A DNA stretch of 40,137 nt from Microcystis novacekii Mn_MB_F_20050700_S1 (GCA_007096045.1 SFAU01000050.1:1-40137), one strand, 5' to 3'. Positions 16,324 to 25,010 are shown, counted from the stretch's first letter. The notes: a model not told the origin generated them from the letters alone. Numbers and translations are program-made.

Positions 16324-16911
16324 ATGATCCTACAAACAGAAAAAAAATACTATACCCCTGAAGAATACTTAACTTTAGAGGAAAAAGCAACAGACAAACA
16401 TGAATACCGAGATGGAGAAATTGTAGTTATGCCGGGAGGAACAACAAATCATAATCAAATTGCTCTCAATTTTTGTCGCAAATTTCCTTTAACAATTAAG
16501 GAGCAAGATTATTATATTTATATCAATGATGTCCGCTTGTGGATACCTGAATATCGCGTCTTCACTTATCCTGATGTAATGGTAATAAAAGGAAAACCAA
16601 TCTATGAAGGAAGTAGTAAAACAAATGTAACAAATCCTTTAATTATTGTAGAAGTTCTTTCTCAATCAACCAGAGATTATGATCGGACAGATAAATTTGA
16701 ATTTTATCGTTCCATTCCAGATTTTCAAGAATATATTTTAATCGATCAATATCGCTTTTATGCAACTCAATATTTTAAGCAGGGGGATGGTAAATGGATT
16801 TTTAATGATTATAAAGGAGCAGAATCTGTGTTAAAATTGGCTTCAGATAAGTTTGAAATTTCCTTTCAAGATTTGTATGAAAGAGTCGATTTTGAATTAG
16901 ATGAAGGGTAA
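16324..16911 (+). CDS. Uma2 family endonuclease (copy 2)
   Basis: 195 aa. The family landmarks are YYTPEEYLTLEEKATDKHEY, DGEIVVMPGGTTNHNQIALN, the catalytic YPDVMVIKG, LIIVEVLSQSTRDYDR with catalytic Glu, KFEFYRSIPDFQEYILID near residues 122-140. This is the most common Uma2 subtype in cyanobacteria. GAGGT lies about 10 nt before ATG 16324. The role is unknown; some are thought to be domesticated transposon- or defence-related nucleases. Confidence 0.88.
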   Translation: MILQTEKKYYTPEEYLTLEEKATDKHEYRDGEIVVMPGGTTNHNQIALNFCRKFPLTIKEQDYYIYINDVRLWIPEYRVFTYPDVMVIKGKPIYEGSSKTNVTNPLIIVEVLSQSTRDYDRTDKFEFYRSIPDFQEYILIDQYRFYATQYFKQGDGKWIFNDYKGAESVLKLASDKFEISFQDLYERVDFELDEG

Positions 16912-16955
16912 CATATATCTAAATGAGAGAGGTAAAAAACTATGGAAAATAAAAA

Positions 16956-17003
16956 GCGATCGCCCCTAATTTAACCCCTGCCCTAAAAGGATAATTAACC
17001 ATG
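16956..17003 (+). repeat. Copy of the repeated leader in front of the second NTase
   Basis: GCGATCGCCCCTAATTTAAC, then CCCCTGCCCTAAAAGGATAA, and ATG 17001. The first part matches the leader copies at 13493-13600 and 14117-14162. The last part (AAGGATAATTAACC) matches the bases before the first NTase copy, so the duplicated NTase seems joined to a leader of this type. Confidence 0.7.
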
Positions 17004-17333
17004 ACATTAACGATTGTCAATGACTCCCTAAAAACAATTCTCGCTCGACTGAAACAAGAGCTAGAAAAACATTACGGTGATCGCCTTAAACAGTTGATAA
17101 TGTTTGGTTCTCAGGCGAGAGGTGACGCGCATCCAGACTCTGATATTGATATCTTAGTGGTTCTTAAAGGAGAAGTAAATGCCAGCGAAGAAATTGAAAA
17201 AACTGGACCCATTATAGCCAGTTTATCTTTAGAAAAAGATGCGGTAATCAGTTGTATATTTATGGATGAATACCGATTCATTCATCGCTCTGGTCTTTTG
17301 CTGAGGAATATTCGTAAAGAGGGAAAATTCTAG
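17001..17333 (+). CDS. Minimal nucleotidyltransferase, duplicated copy without HEPN partner
   Basis: 110 aa, almost identical in DNA and protein to the NTase at 15578-15913. GSQARG and DSDIDILVVL are intact, so the enzyme could be active. A handful of substitutions and a one-base deletion just before the end change the last residues (KEGKF instead of KEGIIL). The homology continues for about 40 bp past the stop into a dead HEPN start, so this copy is an orphan. An orphan antitoxin-like NTase might act in trans on the intact HEPN at 15910, but this is inference. Confidence 0.85.
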   Translation: MTLTIVNDSLKTILARLKQELEKHYGDRLKQLIMFGSQARGDAHPDSDIDILVVLKGEVNASEEIEKTGPIIASLSLEKDAVISCIFMDEYRFIHRSGLLLRNIRKEGKF

Positions 17334-17375
17334 GACAGAAGACTCAGACTGACCTACTTGTAAAAGCTCATCAAA
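17332..17375 (+). pseudogene. Remnant of the HEPN gene start
   Basis: These bases match the first about 15 codons of the HEPN gene at 15910, but the ATG has become AGG (17332-17334), a base is inserted after the fifth codon's position, and the similarity stops near 17375, shortly before the MBL gene. It shows that the duplication once included at least part of HEPN. Confidence 0.8.
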
Positions 17376-17395
17376 TTAATAAGGAAAAAACGATT

Positions 17396-18649
17396 ATGGC
17401 TTGGCAATTAGAAATACACCATATTGATGTTGGACAGGGAGATGCCACTCTTATTGTTGTTCGTGAAGTCGCTCCTTTTCTTGAGGATGCTGCTCCCATA
17501 ATCAGATCGGTATTAATAGATGGAGGAAAACTTAACAAAGGTGCGGATGTGCATCAATATCTTAACACTACAGTTAACCTTAATAACTTAGATATAATGA
17601 TTGCAACCCATTATGATGAAGATCATTATAATGGACTACGATATTTACTTAACCACGCTTCTCTTCTTTATAACAATACGATTATCTTTGATCAAGGAGA
17701 ACCAGGAAGTATCACAGTAAAGAGAGAGAGGAGTCAAACTTTTAGGACTACTGATATATCAGGAAGAGATGACGATTACATCAGATATTTAGCAGCCATT
17801 CGTAGTCAAGGAAACAGACAAAGAATTACCGCCGACGTTAAAAGCTCTCGCAATTTTGTATCAACGGCAGAACAACAAGCAGGATGGAGAAATCCTCACT
17901 GGTTAGTCAACCAAGAAGTTTTATGGCATGGTTTTGCAGGTGAAGTTCCTGCTGGCGCTCCCATAATGACTTGTATTGCCGCTAATCAATATATTAGAGG
18001 TGCAGGAGCCGCAAATCGTGTGCAAAGTGGACAGAGTGTCGATCCTAAAAACGAAAAAAGTCTGGCATTCCTCGTGCAATTCAACAATTTTAAATATTAT
18101 CTTGGGGGAGATATAGAAACTACTCAAGAAGATCATATTATGACTAATTTGAATCCAAATGATAACGATGCTGGACGTATTCTTGCCATGAAAGCCAGCC
18201 ATCATGGCAGCGATCGCTCAACTAGCGCAAGTTTTGTTAACTGTTTAAGACCAAGTGCAGCATTTATTTCCTGTGGCTATAACAATAGTTTTGACCATCC
18301 AAGACAGGAGGTGCTTAATAATCTAGAAGACTGTGTGGATCTACAACATTACTATTTAACAGAAGATCGTGATGATACTGCTTTTAATGCAAGAGTTGGT
18401 GCTGTGGGAGGTCCCGCCCCCAATATTGCTGCTGCCTACACTCCAAAAGCGTTTGTCGCTGGTTCTTGGGGTCCCCCTGACGATGCAGCCCCAAATAAAC
18501 AAGGGGGAAATATAGTTTTGACAGTGACAGAAGATCAATCCAATCGGCTACCTAATGGAGTATTACTATTAGGTCAATCTCGATTTACTGTCACTGGTTA
18601 TAGTGCTGATTCAGTTGCTGCTGGCCCTTTCAATAATGCTCATACATAA
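17396..18649 (+). CDS. ComEC/Rec2-like metallo-beta-lactamase fold protein (417 aa)
   Basis: 417 aa, soluble, no signal peptide or membrane segment. MBL-fold motifs: HHIDVGQGDATLIV (residues 8-21), VLIDGG, IATHYDEDHYNGL (the H-x-D-x-D-H metal site, about 70-82), YYLGGDIE (about 234-241) and MKASHHGSDRS (about 263-273). This order is typical of the ComEC/Rec2-type MBL domain, here free-standing and without the ComEC channel, so DNA uptake is unlikely. It has an insertion with no recognised domain between the second and third motifs. AAGGA precedes ATG 17396, and the gap to the DUF6603 gene is 33 bp, suggesting an operon with it. Hydrolase (phosphodiesterase or nuclease) activity is expected from the fold; the substrate is unknown. 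Confidence 0.87.
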   Translation: MAWQLEIHHIDVGQGDATLIVVREVAPFLEDAAPIIRSVLIDGGKLNKGADVHQYLNTTVNLNNLDIMIATHYDEDHYNGLRYLLNHASLLYNNTIIFDQGEPGSITVKRERSQTFRTTDISGRDDDYIRYLAAIRSQGNRQRITADVKSSRNFVSTAEQQAGWRNPHWLVNQEVLWHGFAGEVPAGAPIMTCIAANQYIRGAGAANRVQSGQSVDPKNEKSLAFLVQFNNFKYYLGGDIETTQEDHIMTNLNPNDNDAGRILAMKASHHGSDRSTSASFVNCLRPSAAFISCGYNNSFDHPRQEVLNNLEDCVDLQHYYLTEDRDDTAFNARVGAVGGPAPNIAAAYTPKAFVAGSWGPPDDAAPNKQGGNIVLTVTEDQSNRLPNGVLLLGQSRFTVTGYSADSVAAGPFNNAHT

Positions 18650-18682
18650 ACCTAATTAAGCCTAACAAAAAGATGTAAAGCC

Positions 18683-21600
18683 ATGTCAATACTTAGCGAT
18701 ACGAAGACAACATTAGAAAATCACCTTAGAGAAGGAAATCTGATCTTAAATAAAGATTTGATTCCCTTTGATAACATTAAAGCTTTTTTAGAAAGCTTAC
18801 CCGATCAACAATTACTCATCGCTGTTCCAAGTCCCGATAATATCAGCCTCTCTGGTCAAAATTTTCCTCAAGAACTTATTCTCAGAGGACAGCTTGCTGA
18901 CTACTGGAATATCAAAGGAATTGGTGATAGAATTTTAAATATTACTCAAATAACAGTAAGTTTTAGCCAATCTAATGAATCTGCTTTAGTTGTCACAACC
19001 CTAATCATTGATGGTTTATTGAATCTCAATGCAAAACAGATTCCTGTTCAAGGCAGATTAATTGAAGGAAACCGATTAAAATTTAACTTAAATAATTCAA
19101 TAACGACTGATTTTTCTCTTTCAGAGATTGCTGATTATGCTACTCATTCGGCAATGGTAGAATACTTACCTACAGGAGTAGATATTTTCAATAATGTGAT
19201 AATTGCATCCCTAGATTTAGAGTTTAGTTTTGACAGTTCAGTTCCCACTTTATTCAGTATAACTTGTAATCCTAGTGTTTCTGAATGGTCAATTATTAAT
19301 AATTTTACCAGTCTCAAAAATTTAGGCGTAGTAATCAGCAGTAAATATTCTCCTCGGAATCAAGACCAGTTAAATTTATCTTTCGGCGGGAATATTCATG
19401 GTACTCTTCATATCGGACGTGATTATAACATTATTATTTACTTTCAGGGACGTAATTTTTGGGAACTAACTATTATTCCAGCCAATAGTAACATTTTACC
19501 CGGACTTTCAGAGTTAGCAGAATTAGCAGGGGGAGACAACCTAAAAACCACTGTGCAGAATGGACTAAATGCCATAGGATTAGGAGAAATATCTATTCAA
19601 GGTGTCAGCATAGGATTTGATCTGCAAAGCAAAAAATTGTCTTACATATCCATGAGAAGTCAAATCGCTGTTGCTGGAGTAAAAGTCAACCTTTTTACTC
19701 GTCTTCCTAATTTTGAATTTGCAGGTAGCAAGTCTCAAGATAGTTCTATTAGTCTGAAAGCTTTGATTCAACATTACTTTATCCAAGCAGAAGATTTTCC
19801 CGAATTAGATATTACAGAATTTGTTTTTACCGCTTATCCCAGTGAAAGTTCATACACCATTCATACCATCATTGAGGATGTTTGGGAATTTAAAATTGCC
19901 AGTAGTTCAATAGCAATTGCTGAACTTGAATTAGAGTTAACGAAATCAGGTAATAGTATTTCTGGTTCAATCACGGCTAGTTTGATGGTTGCTGGTGTTA
20001 GTATTTTTATTTTGGCTTTGGCTAACTCTCCAGAAAATAGGGGTAATGGCTGGCAATTTGAAGGTAAAACAGGAACTGGAAACGAAATTCATTTAGGAAC
20101 ATTGATTAACGAGTTAGCTACCAAATTTGGTACTGATACAACCCTACCTTCATCTGTATCAGATTTAATCATCGAAAATCTTGGAGTCTCATTTAACACA
20201 AAAACTAAAGATTTTACCTTTACTTGTGAGTCTAAATTCCCAATTGATAGTAAACAAATAGATATTACGGTCAATATTAATATCACCCAACAATTAGACG
20301 GTTTTTATAAAAAACACTTTGATGGACATATCACCATTGGCAGCTTAAAATTTGCCCTCATTTTCGATACCAATCAAAACTCTACTAACCTCCTCGCTGC
20401 TTACCACGATGAACAAACTGTAAAAATTAAAGACCTGATTGGTTATACTGATCCTAATCTAAAAGATAAAATTCCCGAAGGACTAGAAATAAACCTGAAA
20501 GATGCTCTATTTGCCTATACTAAAGAAGCAATAATAACTAAAACAACTAATTTTCTCTTTGGCTTAAATATTGGTGGTGGCATTAACCTCTCTAATCTGC
20601 CCTTAGTCGGACAAGAATTTCCTCCCAATCAAACCGTTAAAATTTCCTTGCAAATCTTAGTCACTAAAGCTGATTTTACAGCGACACAAGTGCAAGCATT
20701 TAATACCTTATATACCGATGGTGGCATTCAACTACCCACCACTGATATTAACGAACGCCTCAACCTAATTCCTTCGATTCAATTCGGAAGCGAAATCCAA
20801 CAATTACAACTTCCCATCACCATTAATAAAGATACAGGTCAAATCCAAGACTCTTCTTCCAATAACACCAGTTCCCTAGTTACTCCTTCAGCAACTCCAA
20901 CCCCCATTGACAATGGGACTAAATGGTTCCAACTCCAAAAAGCCTTTGGTCCCGTTCACTTTCAAAGAGTGGGTATTAAATACCAAGACTCAAAAATTTG
21001 GGTTTTATTAGATGCTAGTCTTAGCTTCGCTGGACTTTCCCTCTCTCTTGATGGACTTTCGGTTAACTCACCCCTGAACAAATTTGACCCCAAATTTGAC
21101 CTCAAAGGCATCGGCATCGACTATAAAGGAAGCGAAACCCTAGAAATTGGTGGCGCATTCCTCAGAACCCAAGTCACCAAAGACGGCAAAACCTATGAAG
21201 AATACGACGGTGCCGCCATTATCAAATTTAACGTCAAAGCCAAAGCCCTCACCCTTTCCGCCATTGGTTCCTATGCTTATTTTGAAGATCATCCCTCCCT
21301 CTTTATCTACGCCATCCTTGATTATCCCCTTGGTGGTACCTCATTCTTCTTCGTCACCGGACTAGCCGCCGGTTTCGGCTATAACCGCGCCCTCAAAGTC
21401 CCCACCATTGACCAAATTGCCACCTTCCCCCTCGTCGTCGAGGCCGTTAGTCCCCCTGATAGTTCTAATTCAAACCAAGCCGCCCGACTCACAGGAGAAC
21501 TAACCAAACTTCGGGACTATATCCCCCCCGAAACCGGGCAAATATTCCTCGCCATCGGCATTAAATTCACCTCCTTTAAACTAATTGACTCTTTTCTCCT

Positions 21601-23023
21601 GCTTACCGTCGCTTTTGGTAATCGTTTTGAACTTAATATACTTGGTTTAGCCACCCTCATCGCCCCCCCAAATGTAGGCGCAGGAGTCCCCCCAGTTGCC
21701 CAAGTACAATTAGCCCTCAAAGCCAGTTTTGTTCCCGCCGAAGGTTTCATCGGCATTATCGCCCAACTTACCCCTAACTCCTATATCCTTTCCCAAGCTT
21801 GTCATCTCACCGGAGGGTTTGCCTTTTATGGGTGGTTTGCCCCTAACGAACATGAGGGGGATTTTGTCCTCACATTAGGGGGTTATCATCCCCTCTTTAA
21901 AGTCCCTGACCATTATCCGAAAGTTCCTCCCCTTGGCTTGAACTGGCAAGTTAGCCCAGAACTTTACATCAAAGCAGATGCTTATTTTGCCCTGACTCCT
22001 TCCGCTATTATGGCAGGGGGACACCTCCAAGCCACTTGGAATAGTGGGGCCTTGAGTGCTTGGTTTAACGCCGGGGCTGATTTTCTCATGTCTTGGAAAC
22101 CCTATCACTACGATATTTCTATCTATGTTGATATGGGAGTGTCCTATACCTTTCACTTTTTTGGAACCCATCATATTACCGTTGAATTAGGGGCAGATTT
22201 ACACATCTGGGGACCGGAATTTACAGGTATTGCCCATATTCATCTTTGGATTATTTCTTTTGATGTGCGCTTTGGTAGCAGTGGTTCTCAAGCCCCCAAA
22301 CCCATTGACTGGGATGAGTTTAAAACCTCTTTTCTCCCTGCTGATGATGCTATTTGTACCATTGCTGTTAAGGAGGGTTTAGTCAAGAAAGTTAATGAAC
22401 AAGATAAATCAGATTTAGGGATTATTAATCCTAAAAACTTCTGCTTAGTTACTGATTCAGTAATTCCTATTAAAACCTGTAATGTTAATCTTAATACTCA
22501 GGGAATCAATACTCAATTTGGCATTGGTTCAATGGCGGTAACAGCATCTCAAATAAACTCAAATTTAACTATTACTATAACCAAAAATGGTACACCTCTA
22601 AAGTCAACAGAATTTGAAGAAGATTTTGCTTGTAATCCCCTTACCAAAAAAGTTCCCGTCGGACTTTGGGGTGAATCTTTAACCCCTAGTTTGAATGGTA
22701 ATCAATTTATTGAAAATACCCTATCTGGATTAGAAATTAAACCTAAAAAACAACCAGAACCTGGAGCAACTCAAGCCATTAATCGCAGTGAATTACAATT
22801 TAGCACTACTCTAATTAATAATGCTTATCATTGGCAGACAATTAGCACTTTTCAGGAGGAACCCACTAAAGATATTAGTAGCACTATTGTAGATAACGCA
22901 GTCAAAAATGCTAGAGACAATTTACTAAAAGCACTTAATTTAAATAGTGAAGAAATTGATCTCAGTGAAACCATTGCCGATCATTTTTTCCACAACCCTA
23001 AAATTGAAGTTTTAGCCAACTAA
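18683..23023 (+). CDS. DUF6603-type giant protein (1446 aa)
   Basis: 1446 aa. The C-terminal half carries the pattern I associate with DUF6603: GGFAFYGWFAPNEHEGDF, LTLGGYHPLFKVPDHYP, GLNWQVSPELYIKADAYFA, LTPSAIMAGG (residues about 1042-1112), then WGPEFTGIAHIHLWIISFDVRFG (in pieces) and the PIDWDEF end of the domain near 1210. The N-terminal about 700 residues are repetitive beta-strand-like blocks with alternating hydrophobic residues. No signal peptide is seen; the strand-rich pattern could mean a solenoid or barrel-like structure. The function of the family is unknown. The codon and base composition changes inside the gene (see findings). It is flanked closely by the MBL gene (33 bp) and the 624-aa gene (21 bp), both co-directional. 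The Shine-Dalgarno is weak. Confidence 0.82.
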   Translation: MSILSDTKTTLENHLREGNLILNKDLIPFDNIKAFLESLPDQQLLIAVPSPDNISLSGQNFPQELILRGQLADYWNIKGIGDRILNITQITVSFSQSNESALVVTTLIIDGLLNLNAKQIPVQGRLIEGNRLKFNLNNSITTDFSLSEIADYATHSAMVEYLPTGVDIFNNVIIASLDLEFSFDSSVPTLFSITCNPSVSEWSIINNFTSLKNLGVVISSKYSPRNQDQLNLSFGGNIHGTLHIGRDYNIIIYFQGRNFWELTIIPANSNILPGLSELAELAGGDNLKTTVQNGLNAIGLGEISIQGVSIGFDLQSKKLSYISMRSQIAVAGVKVNLFTRLPNFEFAGSKSQDSSISLKALIQHYFIQAEDFPELDITEFVFTAYPSESSYTIHTIIEDVWEFKIASSSIAIAELELELTKSGNSISGSITASLMVAGVSIFILALANSPENRGNGWQFEGKTGTGNEIHLGTLINELATKFGTDTTLPSSVSDLIIENLGVSFNTKTKDFTFTCESKFPIDSKQIDITVNINITQQLDGFYKKHFDGHITIGSLKFALIFDTNQNSTNLLAAYHDEQTVKIKDLIGYTDPNLKDKIPEGLEINLKDALFAYTKEAIITKTTNFLFGLNIGGGINLSNLPLVGQEFPPNQTVKISLQILVTKADFTATQVQAFNTLYTDGGIQLPTTDINERLNLIPSIQFGSEIQQLQLPITINKDTGQIQDSSSNNTSSLVTPSATPTPIDNGTKWFQLQKAFGPVHFQRVGIKYQDSKIWVLLDASLSFAGLSLSLDGLSVNSPLNKFDPKFDLKGIGIDYKGSETLEIGGAFLRTQVTKDGKTYEEYDGAAIIKFNVKAKALTLSAIGSYAYFEDHPSLFIYAILDYPLGGTSFFFVTGLAAGFGYNRALKVPTIDQIATFPLVVEAVSPPDSSNSNQAARLTGELTKLRDYIPPETGQIFLAIGIKFTSFKLIDSFLLLTVAFGNRFELNILGLATLIAPPNVGAGVPPVAQVQLALKASFVPAEGFIGIIAQLTPNSYILSQACHLTGGFAFYGWFAPNEHEGDFVLTLGGYHPLFKVPDHYPKVPPLGLNWQVSPELYIKADAYFALTPSAIMAGGHLQATWNSGALSAWFNAGADFLMSWKPYHYDISIYVDMGVSYTFHFFGTHHITVELGADLHIWGPEFTGIAHIHLWIISFDVRFGSSGSQAPKPIDWDEFKTSFLPADDAICTIAVKEGLVKKVNEQDKSDLGIINPKNFCLVTDSVIPIKTCNVNLNTQGINTQFGIGSMAVTASQINSNLTITITKNGTPLKSTEFEEDFACNPLTKKVPVGLWGESLTPSLNGNQFIENTLSGLEIKPKKQPEPGATQAINRSELQFSTTLINNAYHWQTISTFQEEPTKDISSTIVDNAVKNARDNLLKALNLNSEEIDLSETIADHFFHNPKIEVLAN

Positions 23024-23044
23024 TCACTAATAAAGGAGCAAAAA

Positions 23045-24919
23045 ATGCCAGAAAATACTACGACTGAACCGACTAAAATTGAATTTATTCAGTATCATAA
23101 GCCACTTTTAGAAGATGGTGACTATCAGATTACTCTTACACAACAAATAACAGGAGAAAAGATTCCAGCTAATACCTCCTTTCAGATTACTAGAAAATTT
23201 TCTGTAGGTGCAGAAAGATTTGACTTAAAACCCACAGCTATTCATGCTGTATTTCCCCCTGATGGTAGCTTAGGAGAACATTCTAACGTTTTACCCCATA
23301 TTATTCTAAACCGTAGTACCTTACCCTGGGAACGTCAATCTGTTGCTGATAATAATACCCCTTGGTTAGCTTTATTATTATTTGCAGAAACAGAAACACC
23401 AGAAACCCAAATTGTTACCCTAAAAACCTTAAAAGATATTAATAGTTATGCTGCTAAATTTCCTGATTTTACCCTAGAAAGTGGACAACATGAAGACGAT
23501 AAAGTAATAATTATTGATGTCCAGAAACAGTTGTTAGAAAAAATTTTACCCACTAAAGAAGACTTAACTTATCTTGCTCATGTTCGTCAAGGAACAGATG
23601 AGCAAGATAAGTTAATCGGCGATGAATTAGCCGTTATTATTTGTAATAGACTCCCCCAAAAAGGCGGCAGAAGTATCGTCCATCTGGTTTCTTTAGAAGG
23701 ACGTTATCATGATAATGGATTTGATTTTCAAGGGGCTGGAGACAATGATAATATTCGTTTAGTTAGCCTCAAAAGTTGGAGTTTTTCTTGTATAGATGAA
23801 AAGCAAAGTTTTCAAGGACTTTTAAATCATCTTAACCGAGAACTTAGTACCCTAAGATTGCCCCAAGTTGCTAATCCTGAAGCGGAAAAATATCTATCTA
23901 TGGGTTATGTTCCCTTACCACATTTTTTACGACAAGGAGGTAAAACCTTCTCTTGGTATCATAGTCCTTTAATCACAGGAAACAACCCTAACAATAACAT
24001 CACTTTACCCATTCGTACTGCCGATGAGTTACTAATATATAATCCTGATAATGGTATATTTGATGTTTCATACTCTGCTGCTTGGGAATTAGGAAGATTA
24101 CTCGCTTTACAAAGCAAAAACTTATCCATTAGTCTCTATAACTGGAAACGTACTCATAGACAAAGCTTACAAAAAACAGAAACTCATTTACCCGTTTATA
24201 ATCAGCTTAATACTGATCTACCTGAGAGTATTTCTAGCTGGTTTAAAGATTTAAGTCTTCTTAAAGGTGTTCCCTTTAATTATCTCGTTCCCGATGAAAA
24301 AATGTTACCTGTAGAATCAATTCGTTTCTTTTATATTGATTCTGATTGGATAGAATGCTTATTAGATGGGGCATTTGGTATTGGTCGAGTAACCACATCG
24401 GATTATAAAAATGATCAGGACAATAAGAAAAATCCTGCTGTTAACACATACCCCATAGTAACGGGTTGTTTGCTACGCTCTGATGTAGTATCAGGTTGGC
24501 CAGGTTTACTCGTTGATGGTTATAATGAGATAATTAGTAATGATGCTGCTGTAGATGATAGCAAGAAGATTGAATTACTACGGATGGAGCGTCTTTCAGC
24601 TAATGTTTTAATCTGTTTATTTAACGGAGAAATCAAGACATTAGATATTCACCAAAAACCAGAAACCTTACATTTTGGATTAGATTCAGATGATGAAAAT
24701 AAAACCTTTTATAAAAAATTAAAAAACTTAGATGGTCAGCAAATTGACGAAAAGGTTGATAATATTCCTTGGAAAGATTCAGAAAAAAGAGTTATAGATA
24801 TCAATTCACTTACTGACAGGATTAAAGAACAAGTGGACAATAGTAGCTCATTCACCTCTGCACAATTTGCTTTAGAGATGATTGAAGGAGTAGAAAAAGT
24901 GAGATTTATTGGTTCCTAA
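23045..24919 (+). CDS. Uncharacterised 624-aa protein, last gene of the block
   Basis: 624 aa, soluble, no named domain recognised. Patterned stretches that look conserved: VFPPDGSLGEHSNVLPHIIL and NRSTLPWER (residues about 68-98), NTPWLALLLFAE, YVPLPHFLRQGGKTFSWYHSP (in pieces, about 293-312), AAWELGRLLALQSK, VESIRFFYIDSDWIECLLDG and GAFGIGR (about 420-450), GCLLRSDVVSGWPGLLVDGY (about 474-493). AGGAG precedes ATG 23045, and the gap to the DUF6603 gene is 21 bp, so the two are almost surely cotranscribed. I have a memory-based impression that relatives accompany DUF6603 genes elsewhere, which I cannot verify here. A role cannot be assigned. Confidence 0.78.
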   Translation: MPENTTTEPTKIEFIQYHKPLLEDGDYQITLTQQITGEKIPANTSFQITRKFSVGAERFDLKPTAIHAVFPPDGSLGEHSNVLPHIILNRSTLPWERQSVADNNTPWLALLLFAETETPETQIVTLKTLKDINSYAAKFPDFTLESGQHEDDKVIIIDVQKQLLEKILPTKEDLTYLAHVRQGTDEQDKLIGDELAVIICNRLPQKGGRSIVHLVSLEGRYHDNGFDFQGAGDNDNIRLVSLKSWSFSCIDEKQSFQGLLNHLNRELSTLRLPQVANPEAEKYLSMGYVPLPHFLRQGGKTFSWYHSPLITGNNPNNNITLPIRTADELLIYNPDNGIFDVSYSAAWELGRLLALQSKNLSISLYNWKRTHRQSLQKTETHLPVYNQLNTDLPESISSWFKDLSLLKGVPFNYLVPDEKMLPVESIRFFYIDSDWIECLLDGAFGIGRVTTSDYKNDQDNKKNPAVNTYPIVTGCLLRSDVVSGWPGLLVDGYNEIISNDAAVDDSKKIELLRMERLSANVLICLFNGEIKTLDIHQKPETLHFGLDSDDENKTFYKKLKNLDGQQIDEKVDNIPWKDSEKRVIDINSLTDRIKEQVDNSSSFTSAQFALEMIEGVEKVRFIGS

Positions 24920-24979
24920 AAACATATTATGTCCAAATGGGGAAGTTCAGATACACAATCAAAAATACTAAATTTAACC

Positions 24980-25010
24980 AATAAAATAAGGACGCTGCCA
25001 ATTGCGTCCT
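24980..25010 (-). terminator. Probable terminator of rpsD
   Basis: On the minus strand AGGACGC, 8-nt loop, GCGTCCT is followed by TTATTTTATT. It lies 27 bp past the rpsD stop codon. The plus-strand side has no U-run, so it is less likely to stop the 624-aa gene transcript. Confidence 0.65.

Noticed and set aside
21147-22174. Several open frames overlapping the DUF6603 gene on both strands
   Set aside because: Shadow frames caused by C-rich codon use; no ribosome sites and no family resemblance.
7020-24919. Block considered as a prophage or contractile injection system
   Set aside because: No sheath, tube, baseplate, portal, capsid, integrase or AAA+ gene was recognised; only fibre-like motifs in one protein.
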